NCBI GenBank assembly: GCA_002344795.1
Contig: DDUM01000007.1
Location: forward strand, 11,763-75,762
DNA: 64,000 nucleotides
Reading direction: 5' to 3'
From: Flammeovirgaceae bacterium UBA2338
GTDB taxonomy: Bacteria; Bacteroidota; Bacteroidia; Cytophagales; Cyclobacteriaceae
Below are positions 26,228 through 35,654 of the stretch, piece after piece. Within the stretch, counting starts at the first letter, position 1. Each line of letters opens with the position of its first letter. Below the pieces are notes generated by a model. It ran no database searches. It was not told the origin of the DNA and saw only the letters and a list, made by a program, of their open reading frames with translations. The translations under genes and the position numbers were made by a program.

Positions 26228-27571
26228 ATGGTAGCCGAAGAATATTACGAATTCAAACCTGAAGCAAAAAAGAAGATTGCAATACTTGGTGCTGTTGGTA
26301 TTGTGCTTTTTATACTTGGTGTGTTCTTGGCCATGGGTTCAGGATCCGGTCATGAGGAAGAACATGCATCAGCTCAAACGTTGACTAATCTTGTAGCCAG
26401 TGCCGATCAGGTGGCTGCAGCGCCTGAGGTTACAGCAGAAGAACACCACGGTAGCCCTGTGTGGCTGAAGAGAATATATACTTCCCTTTGGCAGAACAAT
26501 ATTTTCTTTGCAGGTATTGGAATTATTGGGTTATTTTTTGTGACCATTCAGTATGCTGCACAGGCAGGTTGGTCTGCACCCATCAAAAGAATTCCACTTG
26601 CTATGGGGCAATGGATTCCGATCTCAGGCATACTTATGTTAGTGCTATGGTTTATCGTAAAGGCTGACGTATTTCACTGGACGCATCACGATTTATATGT
26701 AGAAGGGGACGGTTTTGATGCCATTATTAATGGAAAGAGTGGTTATTTCTTCTGGCCATTGGATGCAGGTGGTTTTCCATTATTCTTCATTCTAAGGATG
26801 GTTGTTTTCTTTGGACTTTGGTATCTTTTCTTCGTATGGATTAAACGAGAAATGCTTGCGGAAGACATCAATGGCGGTACTGCACATTGGACGAAAGCGC
26901 GTTCATTGTCAGCTGTATTTCTTGTAATATTTGCTGTCTCCTCATCAATTGCTGCTTGGGATTGGGTGATGAGTATTGACACCCATTGGTACAGCACAAT
27001 GATGGGCTGGTATGTATTTGCCAGTTGGTTTGTAACTGGCTTGGCAGTCATTACCTTACTTGTAATTTACTTGAAAGAGGGGGGATATCTCAAAATGGTA
27101 AATGCCAATCATTTGCATAACCTTGGGTTGTTTGTGTTTGCATTCAGCATTTTTTGGACCTACATCTGGTTTAGTCAATTCTTATTGATTTATTATGCCA
27201 ACATTCCTGAAGAGACCGTGTATTTCGTCAACCAGATGAATAATAGTCCTTATAGCTGGGTGTTTTATGTAAGTATTATAATGAATTTTGTCCTGCCTTT
27301 TTTATTGTTCATGACCAGGGATTCAAAACGACATATGTCCATGCTGAAAGTGGTTTGTGTTATCGTGGTAATAGGTCACTGGTTCGACTTTTATAATATG
27401 GTTACACCTGGCGTAATGCAACATGATGGTGGCTTGGGTTTTCTTGAAATTGGTTTGACTATGGTGTTTGTAGCAGCTTTCTTGTATGTAACATTACTTG
27501 CACTATCCAAAGCACCTCTGGTGGCAAAGAATCACCCAATGATGGGAGAAGCTTTAAATCACCACATTTAA
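26228..27571 (+). CDS. actF: Alternative complex III NrfD-like membrane subunit ActF
   Basis: The 447-residue protein is a second NrfD-type membrane subunit with about ten helices, beginning IAILGAVGIVLFILGVFLAMG. It is followed by a His/Glu-rich loop and WLKRIYTSLWQNNIFFAGIGIIGLFF. ActF parallels ActC in fold, but in solved complexes it is not the quinol site; it contributes a proton-path-like half channel. It is the last act gene, with coxB following after 44 bases. Confidence 0.92.
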   Translation: MVAEEYYEFKPEAKKKIAILGAVGIVLFILGVFLAMGSGSGHEEEHASAQTLTNLVASADQVAAAPEVTAEEHHGSPVWLKRIYTSLWQNNIFFAGIGIIGLFFVTIQYAAQAGWSAPIKRIPLAMGQWIPISGILMLVLWFIVKADVFHWTHHDLYVEGDGFDAIINGKSGYFFWPLDAGGFPLFFILRMVVFFGLWYLFFVWIKREMLAEDINGGTAHWTKARSLSAVFLVIFAVSSSIAAWDWVMSIDTHWYSTMMGWYVFASWFVTGLAVITLLVIYLKEGGYLKMVNANHLHNLGLFVFAFSIFWTYIWFSQFLLIYYANIPEETVYFVNQMNNSPYSWVFYVSIIMNFVLPFLLFMTRDSKRHMSMLKVVCVIVVIGHWFDFYNMVTPGVMQHDGGLGFLEIGLTMVFVAAFLYVTLLALSKAPLVAKNHPMMGEALNHHI

Positions 27572-27615
27572 AAAATGAAGGATAGATATTTATTGAAATT
27601 GCTTAATAAAATAGT

Positions 27616-28701
27616 ATGATGAGTCTGATTATTGGTTTGGGCGTAATACTTGTCCTGTTCATACTTTACATGATTTTCCGGATTGGCAATCTGGTAGGGC
27701 TTGTTAAAGGTTCAAAAGAAGGTGAACATGCTGGGAACAGTACGCAGGGATTTCTTTTTGTGGTTTTTATGATTTTAGGACTGGGCCTGTTTGGTTGGTA
27801 CTCCTATACTCATTACGATTCGTATGTGCTTCCTATTGCTTCTGAACATGGCGTAGAAACTGATAGTTTGTTCTGGATAACGATGTGGATTAGTGTAGTG
27901 GCTTTCGTAGCACTTTCTATAGTAATGTTTTGGTTTGCATACAAATACAGATACAATCCAAATCGAAGGGCAACCTATTTTCCTGACAGTGCTAAGTTGG
28001 AGATTGTTTGGACTGTGATTCCGGCCGTTATTCTGGCATTACTGATATTCAAAGGTTTGAGAGTATGGGGTGATATTACAAGTCCTGCATCTGAAGATGC
28101 CGAAATAGTTGAAGTTATAGGACAACAATTTGCATGGACTGCCAGGTATCCGGGTGTAAAGGATAAGCAGTTGGGCGAAGTGAATTACAAATTGATTGAT
28201 GCTGTTAATGAGTTTGGCCTTGACCTGACGGACAAAAATTCATTTGATGATTTTAAATCACTCGAACTTCATATCCCAAAAGGGAAAGAGGTTCTTTTAA
28301 AGATAAGAGCGAAAGACGTTTTGCACAGTGTTTTTCTCCCTCACTTTAGAGTAAAAATGGATGCTGTACCAGGTATGTATACCAATTTTAAATTTGTGGC
28401 TACCAAATCCACTCAGGATATGAGAAACGAAACGGGAAATCCTGATTTTAATTATGAAATGGCATGTACAGAGATCTGTGGAAAAGGCCACTTCTCTATG
28501 CGTTTTTTAGTAGTGGTAGACGAACCTGAAGATTACGAGAAATGGAAAGCTGCACAGGAACCATGGTTGAAACAAAACCCTGAATACCTGACAAAAGTAC
28601 CTTCTGCATTACGGGAAGTTGCAATGATTAAATCGGGAATACCCATTGAAAGTGAGGCGGCCATAAGTGCCACCACCCAAACTGTATCAATTAGTAATTA
28701 A
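27616..28701 (+). CDS. coxB: Cytochrome c oxidase subunit II (CuA)
   Basis: The 361-residue protein has three N-terminal hydrophobic segments (about 3-20, 48-65, 88-112, the last two being the standard pair) and a periplasmic cupredoxin domain. CuA ligands are complete: H237 in VLHSVFLPH and C284, C288, H292, M295 in CTEICGKGHFSM. No haem c motif is fused, so electrons should come from ActE/ActA or a soluble cytochrome c. An ATG at 27619 is an equivalent start. It begins the oxidase half of the operon. Confidence 0.95.
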   Translation: MMSLIIGLGVILVLFILYMIFRIGNLVGLVKGSKEGEHAGNSTQGFLFVVFMILGLGLFGWYSYTHYDSYVLPIASEHGVETDSLFWITMWISVVAFVALSIVMFWFAYKYRYNPNRRATYFPDSAKLEIVWTVIPAVILALLIFKGLRVWGDITSPASEDAEIVEVIGQQFAWTARYPGVKDKQLGEVNYKLIDAVNEFGLDLTDKNSFDDFKSLELHIPKGKEVLLKIRAKDVLHSVFLPHFRVKMDAVPGMYTNFKFVATKSTQDMRNETGNPDFNYEMACTEICGKGHFSMRFLVVVDEPEDYEKWKAAQEPWLKQNPEYLTKVPSALREVAMIKSGIPIESEAAISATTQTVSISN

Positions 28702-28715
28702 AGACATCGCATAGA

Positions 28716-30596
28716 ATGGCAACAGTAGACTTACACACGCAGGCAGATGTTCATCACCATGACGATCATGATCATGAGCACGGTCATGGTAATTTCTGGA
28801 CAAACTATATTTTCAGCCAGGATCACAAAATCATTGCAAAGCAATTTTTGATCACAGGTATGGTTTGGGCCTTGATAGGAGGTACTATGTCGGTACTCTT
28901 CCGCCTTCAATTAGGCTTTCCTGACGCTGACCTGACTTGGTTAAAACCTATGTTAGGCGAATGGATAACACCTCAAGGTAAAATTGATACAGAGTTTTTT
29001 CTTGCATTAGTAACAATGCACGGTACCATCATGGTATTCTTTGTGTTGACTGCCGGCCTAAGTGGAACATTTAGTAACTTCTTAATCCCATTACAAATTG
29101 GAGCCCGTGATATGGCATCTGGGTTTATGAATATGTTGTCTTACTGGTTCTTTTTCATTTCCAGTGTCATCATGTTCATTTCAATCTTCTTATCTACTGG
29201 CCCTGCCAGTGGTGGTTGGACGATCTACCCACCGTTGAGTGCCCTTCCTCAGGCCATGTCTGGTTCGGGATTAGGTATGACCTTATGGCTGGTAGCTATG
29301 GCGCTCTTTATCGTAAGCCAATTACTTGGGGGTATTAACTATATCACCACCATAATTAACATGCGTACCAAAGGCATGTCTTTTTCGAAACTGCCGCTGA
29401 CTATTTGGGCTTTCTTTTTTACCGCTATTATTGGGTTGCTTTCTTTTCCAGTACTCTTTGCTGCTGCGCTGTTATTGATTTTTGATCGAAGCTTTGGCAC
29501 AAGCTTCTACCTGTCCGATATTTATATCAATGGTGAAGCACTCCCGAATCAAGGGGGTAGCCCGATTTTATTTCAGCACTTATTCTGGTTCTTAGGTCAC
29601 CCAGAAGTATACATTGTGATTTTACCTTCATTGGGTATCACTTCGGAAATTATTTCTACCAATTCACGTAAACCAATCTTTGGGTACAAAGCAATGGTAG
29701 GCTCATTGCTGTTCATTACTATACTTTCATTTGTAGTATGGGCTCATCATATGTTTGTAACAGGAATGAACCCATTCTTAGGTTCTATATTTACGCTGCT
29801 TACATTAATTATAGCTGTACCTTCGGCTGTTAAAATATTTAATTACGTTACAACGTTGTGGAGAGGTAATATCATCTTTACCCCTGCTATGTTGTTTTCG
29901 ATTGGGTTGGTTTCGTTCTTCCTCTCTGGAGGTATTACGGGTATTTTCGTGGGTAACTCTGCCGTGGATATACAATTACACGACACCTATTTTGTAGTAG
30001 CTCACTTTCACCTTGTAATGGGTGCGGCCTCCTTCTTTGGTATGTTGGCAGGTGTTTATCATTGGTTCCCTAAAATGTTTGGAAGGATGATGGACGAAGG
30101 ATTAGGTAAGATTCATTTCTGGCTCACTTTTGTTGGAGTTTACCTGGTATTTTTCCCAATGCATTATATCGGCATTGCAGGATTTCCTCGCAGGTACTAC
30201 TCATGGACAAACTTTGAGACATTTAATTCATTTACAGATTTAAATATGCTGGTAAGTGTGGCAGCAATCCTTACTCTTGCTGCACAGTTTATTTTCTTGT
30301 TCAACTTCTTCTACAGTATGTTTAGAGGGAAAGCGGCACCAGCCAATCCTTGGAAGTCAAATGCTTTGGAGTGGACGACACCAAGAAACCCTGGGCATGG
30401 CAACTGGGTAGGAGAGATACCTACAGTGTATCGCTGGCCATATGACTATAGTAAGCCAGGTGCAAAAGACGATTACATACCTCAAACGGTGCCTTACTCA
30501 GAAACACCAGAGTCTAATTTGCCGCATGAGAATGATCTTATCAAGCTGGAGATGGGCGATAAAAGTGCCATCGTAGTTGACGACAAAAGTCACTAA
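28716..30596 (+). CDS. coxA: Cytochrome c oxidase subunit I (haem-copper, A-type)
   Basis: This 626-residue haem-copper oxidase subunit I has 12 helices after a His/Asp-rich start (HHHDDHDHEHGHG). CuB and haem ligands are present: GHPEVYIVILPS (H295 with the cross-linked Tyr299), VWAHHMFVTG and HFHLVMG; MHGTIMVFF carries the low-spin haem ligand. The Glu in HPEVY marks the A1-type D-channel. With ctaA and ctaB downstream, the haem is expected to be haem A (aa3 or caa3-like). Confidence 0.96.
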   Translation: MATVDLHTQADVHHHDDHDHEHGHGNFWTNYIFSQDHKIIAKQFLITGMVWALIGGTMSVLFRLQLGFPDADLTWLKPMLGEWITPQGKIDTEFFLALVTMHGTIMVFFVLTAGLSGTFSNFLIPLQIGARDMASGFMNMLSYWFFFISSVIMFISIFLSTGPASGGWTIYPPLSALPQAMSGSGLGMTLWLVAMALFIVSQLLGGINYITTIINMRTKGMSFSKLPLTIWAFFFTAIIGLLSFPVLFAAALLLIFDRSFGTSFYLSDIYINGEALPNQGGSPILFQHLFWFLGHPEVYIVILPSLGITSEIISTNSRKPIFGYKAMVGSLLFITILSFVVWAHHMFVTGMNPFLGSIFTLLTLIIAVPSAVKIFNYVTTLWRGNIIFTPAMLFSIGLVSFFLSGGITGIFVGNSAVDIQLHDTYFVVAHFHLVMGAASFFGMLAGVYHWFPKMFGRMMDEGLGKIHFWLTFVGVYLVFFPMHYIGIAGFPRRYYSWTNFETFNSFTDLNMLVSVAAILTLAAQFIFLFNFFYSMFRGKAAPANPWKSNALEWTTPRNPGHGNWVGEIPTVYRWPYDYSKPGAKDDYIPQTVPYSETPESNLPHENDLIKLEMGDKSAIVVDDKSH

Positions 30597-30614
30597 CCGC
30601 ATTACGCCAAGTAA

Positions 30615-31661
30615 TTGAGTAAAACAGCAATCAGGGGATTTTATAAGTTATGCTTATCTACCTTGATTGCTGTTTATTTTTTAATCCTTGTAGGAGGAAT
30701 TGTCCGGAGTACTGGGTCTGGAATGGGTTGCCCTGATTGGCCTACCTGTTTTGGCCAGTGGGTTCCACCTACCTCTGTAAATCAATTACCACCTGACTAT
30801 AAAGAAGTTTACTCCGAGTACAGGCACAACAAAAATGTCAAGTTTGCCAGATACCTCACGTTGATTGGGATGGATAAGACAGCCCATCAACTACTTAATG
30901 ATGAAGACATCAGGGAAGAGGCAGATTTTAATGCAGCAAAAACCTGGGTGGAGTATATGAACAGGCTGGTAGGTGTAACCATTGGGTTGTTCATTATTGC
31001 CTTATTTTGGAGGTCTATTCAGTTCCGATTGAGCCACCCTAAAATATTTGCTTTTTCACTTATTACCTTACTGGCTGTTATTTTCCAGGGATGGTTCGGC
31101 TCTATCGTTGTCTCTACCAATCTTACTGCCTGGACAATAACCATTCACATGTTTCTGGCACTGGCAATCGTAGCCATACTTTTCTATCTACTTGATCTGA
31201 GTAAGCCCGAAGATAATAATAGCCTGATTGAAGGTACTCGCTTGTTAAATTGGGTACTTATAGCTTGCATGTTTACTCTTTTCATTCAAATCTTTTTAGG
31301 AACCAATTTGAGGGAGGTAATTGATCAGATTGCTTCCTCATTGATCCCAAGAGACCAATGGATTGTTGAGGCTGGAGACACCTTTATTATACATCGTTCA
31401 TTTTCGTGGCTGGTGGTAATTTTGCACCTTTTTTTATTATACCTTTTGCGGAAAACTAGGGGCAATAAAGCTTTACCACTATCCTTAATAATTTTAATTT
31501 TGGGAACCTTATTGACGGGTTCGGGAATGGCATATTTTAACGTACCGGCCTTTCTGCAACCGCTTCATTTGGTGCTGGCAACCATTACATTTGGTATTCA
31601 GCTACATATGTATTTTAACCTAAACATCAAGGATAAATTGGTATTTGATAAATTGAAATGA
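30615..31661 (+). CDS. ctaA: Haem A synthase (COX15/CtaA)
   Basis: The 348-residue membrane protein has eight helices and four conserved His. The first loop carries STGSGMGCPDWPTCFGQWVP, with the Cys pair typical of CtaA. It converts haem O to haem A for the oxidase. The start is a TTG at 30615: the first in-frame ATG lies after the first helix and would delete it. The stop overlaps ctaB by four bases. Confidence 0.93.
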   Translation: MSKTAIRGFYKLCLSTLIAVYFLILVGGIVRSTGSGMGCPDWPTCFGQWVPPTSVNQLPPDYKEVYSEYRHNKNVKFARYLTLIGMDKTAHQLLNDEDIREEADFNAAKTWVEYMNRLVGVTIGLFIIALFWRSIQFRLSHPKIFAFSLITLLAVIFQGWFGSIVVSTNLTAWTITIHMFLALAIVAILFYLLDLSKPEDNNSLIEGTRLLNWVLIACMFTLFIQIFLGTNLREVIDQIASSLIPRDQWIVEAGDTFIIHRSFSWLVVILHLFLLYLLRKTRGNKALPLSLIILILGTLLTGSGMAYFNVPAFLQPLHLVLATITFGIQLHMYFNLNIKDKLVFDKLK

Positions 31662-32560
31662 TTACAGGGCAAGCACATGGGTTGACAAGTTTTTCTTTGG
31701 TTATCGCCAAGGTGAGATCATTAATTGAATTATTGAAAGTAAGGCTCTCCTTGCTGGTGGCATTTTCATGTGCCTTTGGATATGGATTGGCTTCCCGTGG
31801 AGACATCAACTGGGGGATTTTACTCATGATAACTTTGGGAGGTTTTCTGCTTTCAGGAGCATCCGTGTGTATCAATCAGATTTTGGAAAGGGATCTGGAT
31901 AAGCTGATGAATCGTACCATGCATCGTCCTATTCCAACAGGAAGAGTGACACCGCAAGAGGCCACCTTATTTGCTATATTGTGTATGACGCTCAGCGTTT
32001 GGATACTTTGGGTGTATACCAATCCATTTACAGTTCTTCTTTCTTTGGTTTCGATGGTGCTGTACAGTTTTGTATATACCCCTCTAAAGAGAGTAGGGCC
32101 CATTGCTGTTTTTGTTGGGGCGATTCCGGGTGCCTTGCCGCCATTGTTGGGATGGATTGCCGCCACCGGACAAATAACCCATGAGGCGCTTATCATCTTT
32201 GGAATTCAATTCATCTGGCAATTTCCTCACTTTTGGGCCATTGCCTGGGTAGCAGATGAAGATTATCGAAAGGCAGGCTTTAAGTTATTACCTTCAAAGG
32301 ATGGAAAAAACATTAATACTGCAATTCAGATCATGGTTTACACTATGTTTTTGATACCACTTGGTTTGCTTCCTTCTGTGTTTGGAATCACAGGAATATA
32401 TTCTGCCATGGTGGCTACTGTTTGTGGCGCAGCTTTTTTTGCACAGACATTTTCTTTGATGAAAACAGGAAGCCGTAAATCGGCATTGCGGATTATGTTC
32501 GGTTCCTTTTTGTATTTGCCTATTGTTCAGATTGCGTATTTGTTGGATAAAGTGAGTTAG
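31658..32560 (+). CDS. ctaB: Protohaem IX farnesyltransferase (haem O synthase)
   Basis: The 300-residue UbiA-family prenyltransferase has the Asp-rich motif NQILERDLDKLMNRTMHRP and the second motif WQFPHFWAIAWVADEDYRKAG. It adds farnesyl to protohaem to give haem O, the CtaA substrate. There are about nine helices. The ATGA overlap with ctaA and the two-base gap to the next gene show a tight operon. Confidence 0.95.
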   Translation: MITGQAHGLTSFSLVIAKVRSLIELLKVRLSLLVAFSCAFGYGLASRGDINWGILLMITLGGFLLSGASVCINQILERDLDKLMNRTMHRPIPTGRVTPQEATLFAILCMTLSVWILWVYTNPFTVLLSLVSMVLYSFVYTPLKRVGPIAVFVGAIPGALPPLLGWIAATGQITHEALIIFGIQFIWQFPHFWAIAWVADEDYRKAGFKLLPSKDGKNINTAIQIMVYTMFLIPLGLLPSVFGITGIYSAMVATVCGAAFFAQTFSLMKTGSRKSALRIMFGSFLYLPIVQIAYLLDKVS

Positions 32561-32562
32561 AC

Positions 32563-33144
32563 ATGACATCAGAATTTAAGATTGTAGAAGAGCCCAAAAA
32601 ACAGTTGACGATGCATCCAAAGAAATTTGCGATGTGGCTTTTTGTAGCCAGTGTGGGAATGCTATTCGCTTCGATCACCTCGGCATATATCGTGCGTCAA
32701 GCGGAAGGCAATTGGTTGTACTTTGATCTGCCAGCTATATTGTATTGGTCCACTGGAGTAATTTTAGTAAGCAGTATTACAATGCAGATGGCCTATTGGG
32801 CCGCTAAAAAAGACCAACTAGATAGAGTGAAGATGTTGGTTTCCATTACTATGGGACTTGGGCTGGTATTTTTAGTTGGTCAGTGGATGGCGTGGTTGTA
32901 TCTGGTTGAACACAGTATCCACCTTATTGGTAATCCCTCAGGGTCCTTCTTATACATTATAATGGGTATTCACGGGCTCCATATTATCAGTGCGCTAATT
33001 TATCTGGCCGTTGTGTTGAAGTCTGCATATCGCTTTAAAATCCACTCTCGGAGCCTCGCACGGATAGAAATGTGCACCACATATTGGCATTTTTTGGGTG
33101 GACTTTGGCTATATTTGTTCATCTTTCTATTATTGAATCGATAA
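32563..33144 (+). CDS. coxC: Cytochrome c oxidase subunit III, short form
   Basis: This 193-residue protein with five helices belongs to the haem-copper oxidase subunit III family. Motifs are MWLFVASVGMLFASITSAYIV at the start and MGIHGLHIISALIYL and YWHFLGGLWLYLFIFLLL at the end. It is one of two subunit III genes in tandem, an arrangement common in Bacteroidota. It stabilises subunit I and its proton path. Confidence 0.9.
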   Translation: MTSEFKIVEEPKKQLTMHPKKFAMWLFVASVGMLFASITSAYIVRQAEGNWLYFDLPAILYWSTGVILVSSITMQMAYWAAKKDQLDRVKMLVSITMGLGLVFLVGQWMAWLYLVEHSIHLIGNPSGSFLYIIMGIHGLHIISALIYLAVVLKSAYRFKIHSRSLARIEMCTTYWHFLGGLWLYLFIFLLLNR

Positions 33145-33157
33145 TCTAAAATTGACT

Positions 33158-33928
33158 ATGGCACATACTTCAGCCACCACGGTATCACCAGGAAGAAGCG
33201 TTTGGGACGGAGGGGTTTCACCTATGGGTGTAAGCTACGGAAAACTCATGATGTGGTTTTTCCTGCTTTCAGATGCATTTACTTTTTCAGCTTTGCTTAT
33301 TACCTACGGACTGGTTCGCTCAGCACATGACGCCTATACAGGTACAGTAGAAGCATTTACATTCTCTACTGAATATTGGCCAATTCCTGAGAAAGTATTT
33401 GAGGCGGTGCCTTTTTTACATGGCATAGAATTACCACTTGTTTTTGTGGGTATCATGACCTTTATCCTCATCATGAGTAGTGTGACTATGGTACTCGCTG
33501 TAGAAGCGGGACATAGAATGGATAAGAAGGCTGTTGAAAAATGGATGCTGTGGACTTTGTTGGGAGGTATCACATTTTTGGCCTGCCAGGCTTGGGAGTG
33601 GACACACTTCATCGTGGGTACGGATACGCCTACGTTGGTAAAAGATTTTGTAAATGGTGCATGGGTGACCAAAGAGGTGACTGGAGCTAACCTGAGTGTT
33701 AATCAGTATGGCCCTTCAGATTTTGCAGGATTCTTTTTCTTCATTACTGGCTTTCACGGTTTCCACGTATTCAGTGGAGTAATGTTCAACTTTTTGATTT
33801 ATTACAACACCTTTACAGGTGTATATGAAAGAAGAGGGAGCTATGAAATGGTAGAAAAGGTGGGACTCTACTGGCACTTTGTAGATTTAGTTTGGGTGTT
33901 TGTGTTCACCTTCTTTTATCTTGTTTAA
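33158..33928 (+). CDS. Cytochrome c oxidase subunit III, second copy
   Basis: The protein has 256 residues from the ATG at 33158; an upstream TTG at 33152 is less likely. It has the subunit III pattern MMWFFLLSDAFTFSALLITYG, TGFHGFHVFSGVMF and GLYWHFVDLVWVFVFTFFY. It is longer than its upstream paralogue because of a loop around residues 170-190. The two subunit III genes are clearly diverged, so this is an old duplication. Confidence 0.92.
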   Translation: MAHTSATTVSPGRSVWDGGVSPMGVSYGKLMMWFFLLSDAFTFSALLITYGLVRSAHDAYTGTVEAFTFSTEYWPIPEKVFEAVPFLHGIELPLVFVGIMTFILIMSSVTMVLAVEAGHRMDKKAVEKWMLWTLLGGITFLACQAWEWTHFIVGTDTPTLVKDFVNGAWVTKEVTGANLSVNQYGPSDFAGFFFFITGFHGFHVFSGVMFNFLIYYNTFTGVYERRGSYEMVEKVGLYWHFVDLVWVFVFTFFYLV

Positions 33929-33947
33929 TTAATTTAATTGCGATAAT

Positions 33948-34274
33948 ATGTCTCATTCTCAAGAACCTCAGGTAACAGTACTTCCTCCAGATAAAGAGAA
34001 GATAAAAAAACTTTGGACCGTAGCTGGAATCCTTGGTGCACTCACCGCTGTGGAATTTTTGGTGGCGTTTACAATGGCACACGGCAATCTAAAGACTGCC
34101 ATATTTGTGGGAATGACAATTGTAAAAGCAGCTTATATCGTTGGGGAATTTATGCATCTAAGGTATGAAGCTAAGGTCTTGCTATGGTCAATACTCCTTC
34201 CGGTAATCTTTATTGTTTGGTTATTGGTAGCTTTGATTTATGAAGGAATGAAACTTTCAGCAATAAATTTTTAA
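33948..34274 (+). CDS. Cytochrome c oxidase subunit IV family protein
   Basis: This 108-residue protein has three helices (about 22-42, 48-68, 80-100) and the motif KAAYIVGEFMHLRYE typical of bacterial COX IV-type subunits. It closes the oxidase subunit genes and lies 19 bases before the terminator at 34294-34331. Confidence 0.9.
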   Translation: MSHSQEPQVTVLPPDKEKIKKLWTVAGILGALTAVEFLVAFTMAHGNLKTAIFVGMTIVKAAYIVGEFMHLRYEAKVLLWSILLPVIFIVWLLVALIYEGMKLSAINF

Positions 34275-34293
34275 GTTTCTGACCAAATGATAT

Positions 34294-34331
34294 AGAAGGC
34301 TAAGGTGAGTAACTTTAGCCTTCTTTTTTTT
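34294..34331 (+). terminator. Rho-independent terminator after the oxidase subunit genes
   Basis: AGAAGGCTAA (34294-34303) pairs with TTAGCCTTCT (34315-34324) across an 11-base loop, followed by a run of T to 34331. This is a classical terminator. It divides the act-cox structural genes from the assembly-type genes that follow, or attenuates between them. Confidence 0.85.
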
Positions 34332-34346
34332 GTGCTAATTTTGCTT

Positions 34347-34874
34347 ATGATGCGTAAAGGGTTGTTGTTATTTCTGGCATTGCTTCTTCCTGTAATAATT
34401 TTCTTGTTTTTGCACTCTTTTGGTAAGAATGAGTTTGAGGTACCTATCCTATTTCAAACGGCAGAAGAATTGCCTGCCAACTGCGGACTGGAGGCTTCCT
34501 TGCCCTATCAAGTACAATCAGATAAAGTTGATGTAACCGAAGGGGCAATTGTTTTATTTTCTTCGGGCTTATCCAACGCAATGTTTGATGATGCATTATT
34601 TCAGTTAAGAAGAGTTAAGGATGAATTTGATGTTGATGCCCCTGAAATAATTGTTGTGAAAAAGAGTAACGATCAATCACCGAAAGTGGAAAATGAAATG
34701 GTCATGAATGCTGCTGAATATGAGCAAGAACAACAATGTGTGTTTCTGGCTGGAACCAACCAAATTGTATTGATTGATGCTGAAGGCCATATTAGAGGAT
34801 TGTATTCAAATGCCTCTTTGAAGGAAATAGACCGCTTAATTCTCGAATTGAAAATAATATTGAATAAGTATTAA
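34347..34874 (+). CDS. Divergent SCO1/SenC-like membrane protein without the copper-binding Cys pair
   Basis: The protein has 175 residues from the ATG at 34347; the GTG at 34305 lies inside the terminator loop and is rejected. An N-terminal anchor (about residues 4-24) precedes a thioredoxin-like domain. The C-terminal part VLIDAEGHIRGLYSNASLKEIDRLILELK matches the end of Bacteroidota SCO proteins, and the gene occupies the slot where SCO usually follows subunit IV. However, the expected CxxxCP motif is replaced by FSSGLSNAMFDD, and no metal-binding His is obvious. It therefore probably cannot bind copper in the standard way. The SCO relation is my inference from position and C-terminus. Confidence 0.65.
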   Translation: MMRKGLLLFLALLLPVIIFLFLHSFGKNEFEVPILFQTAEELPANCGLEASLPYQVQSDKVDVTEGAIVLFSSGLSNAMFDDALFQLRRVKDEFDVDAPEIIVVKKSNDQSPKVENEMVMNAAEYEQEQQCVFLAGTNQIVLIDAEGHIRGLYSNASLKEIDRLILELKIILNKY

Positions 34875-34875
34875 G

Positions 34876-35394
34876 ATGAGTGAGGTTAAAGAACCTTATA
34901 GAAAATTAATCATTACACTCTCAGTGGCAATTCCACTGGTTGTGGCGTTGTTGTTTGGGGTAAAAATTGATGGATATGACTTCTCCTTTCTTCCTCCAAT
35001 TTACGCTTCAATTAATGGTATTACAGCCCTACTATTGCTAGTGGCGCTTTGGGCGGTAAAAAACAAGAAATTAAGACTCCACGAGTGGTTGATGAAAACT
35101 TGTTTAGGCTTGTCGGCCGCATTTTTGGCAATGTATGTTGCATACCATATGACGTCTGAGTCCACATCATTCGGAGGCGAAGGCACGGTGAAATATCTTT
35201 ACTTTTTTATCCTGATTACGCACATTTTACTGTCAATAGCTGTTGTACCTATGGTGCTTTTTACCTTAAGCAGGGCGCTTGCGGGTAATTTTGAAAAGCA
35301 TAAAGCATTGGCTAAATTTACATTTCCAATCTGGCTTTACGTGGCGATAACCGGAGTGGTCGTATACCTAATGATAAGCCCTTATTATCAGTAA
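34876..35394 (+). CDS. DUF420 domain-containing membrane protein
   Basis: This 172-residue protein has about five helices and belongs to the DUF420 (CtaG-like/YozB) family found beside oxidase genes. Conserved His residues appear in LRLHEWLMKTCLG, AYHMTSEST and LITHILLSIAVVPMVL. A role in oxidase assembly is assumed for the family but unproven. It begins one base after the SCO-like gene. Confidence 0.85.
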   Translation: MSEVKEPYRKLIITLSVAIPLVVALLFGVKIDGYDFSFLPPIYASINGITALLLLVALWAVKNKKLRLHEWLMKTCLGLSAAFLAMYVAYHMTSESTSFGGEGTVKYLYFFILITHILLSIAVVPMVLFTLSRALAGNFEKHKALAKFTFPIWLYVAITGVVVYLMISPYYQ

Positions 35395-35396
35395 AA

Positions 35397-35654
35397 ATGA
35401 AAAGGTTAAGCATTTTAATAGCACTCCTTCTTTCAACCGTAGCAGGTGCATACGCACAATGCGCCATGTGCAGGGCTACACTCGAGAATAATGTAAGCAA
35501 CGGAGAGCCGGGCATCGCTGCAGGCATTAATTTTGGTATTTTGTATTTATTTTTTGCTCCCTATTTGGCGGTGGGAGTTGTAGCCTTTTTTTGGTATAAA
35601 ACCACTAAGTCCAATGCACGTAAAGACCTGGAAAGACACCCTGTACTCAGGTAA
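35397..35654 (+). CDS. Small membrane protein with a CxxC motif after its signal segment
   Basis: This 85-residue protein has a signal-like segment (1-20, ending AYAQ), then CAMCRATLENN, then a helix (about 50-70) and a short basic tail. It follows the DUF420 gene after two bases and overlaps the DUF983 gene by 41 bases. The CxxC just outside the membrane could bind copper or act in thiol exchange for the oxidase, but this is speculative. It resembles small proteins seen next to Bacteroidota oxidase operons. Confidence 0.7.
   Translation: MKRLSILIALLLSTVAGAYAQCAMCRATLENNVSNGEPGIAAGINFGILYLFFAPYLAVGVVAFFWYKTTKSNARKDLERHPVLR

Noticed and set aside
34305..34346. GTG start for the SCO-like gene
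   Set aside because: It lies inside the terminator hairpin 34294-34331; the ATG at 34347 gives a normal membrane anchor.
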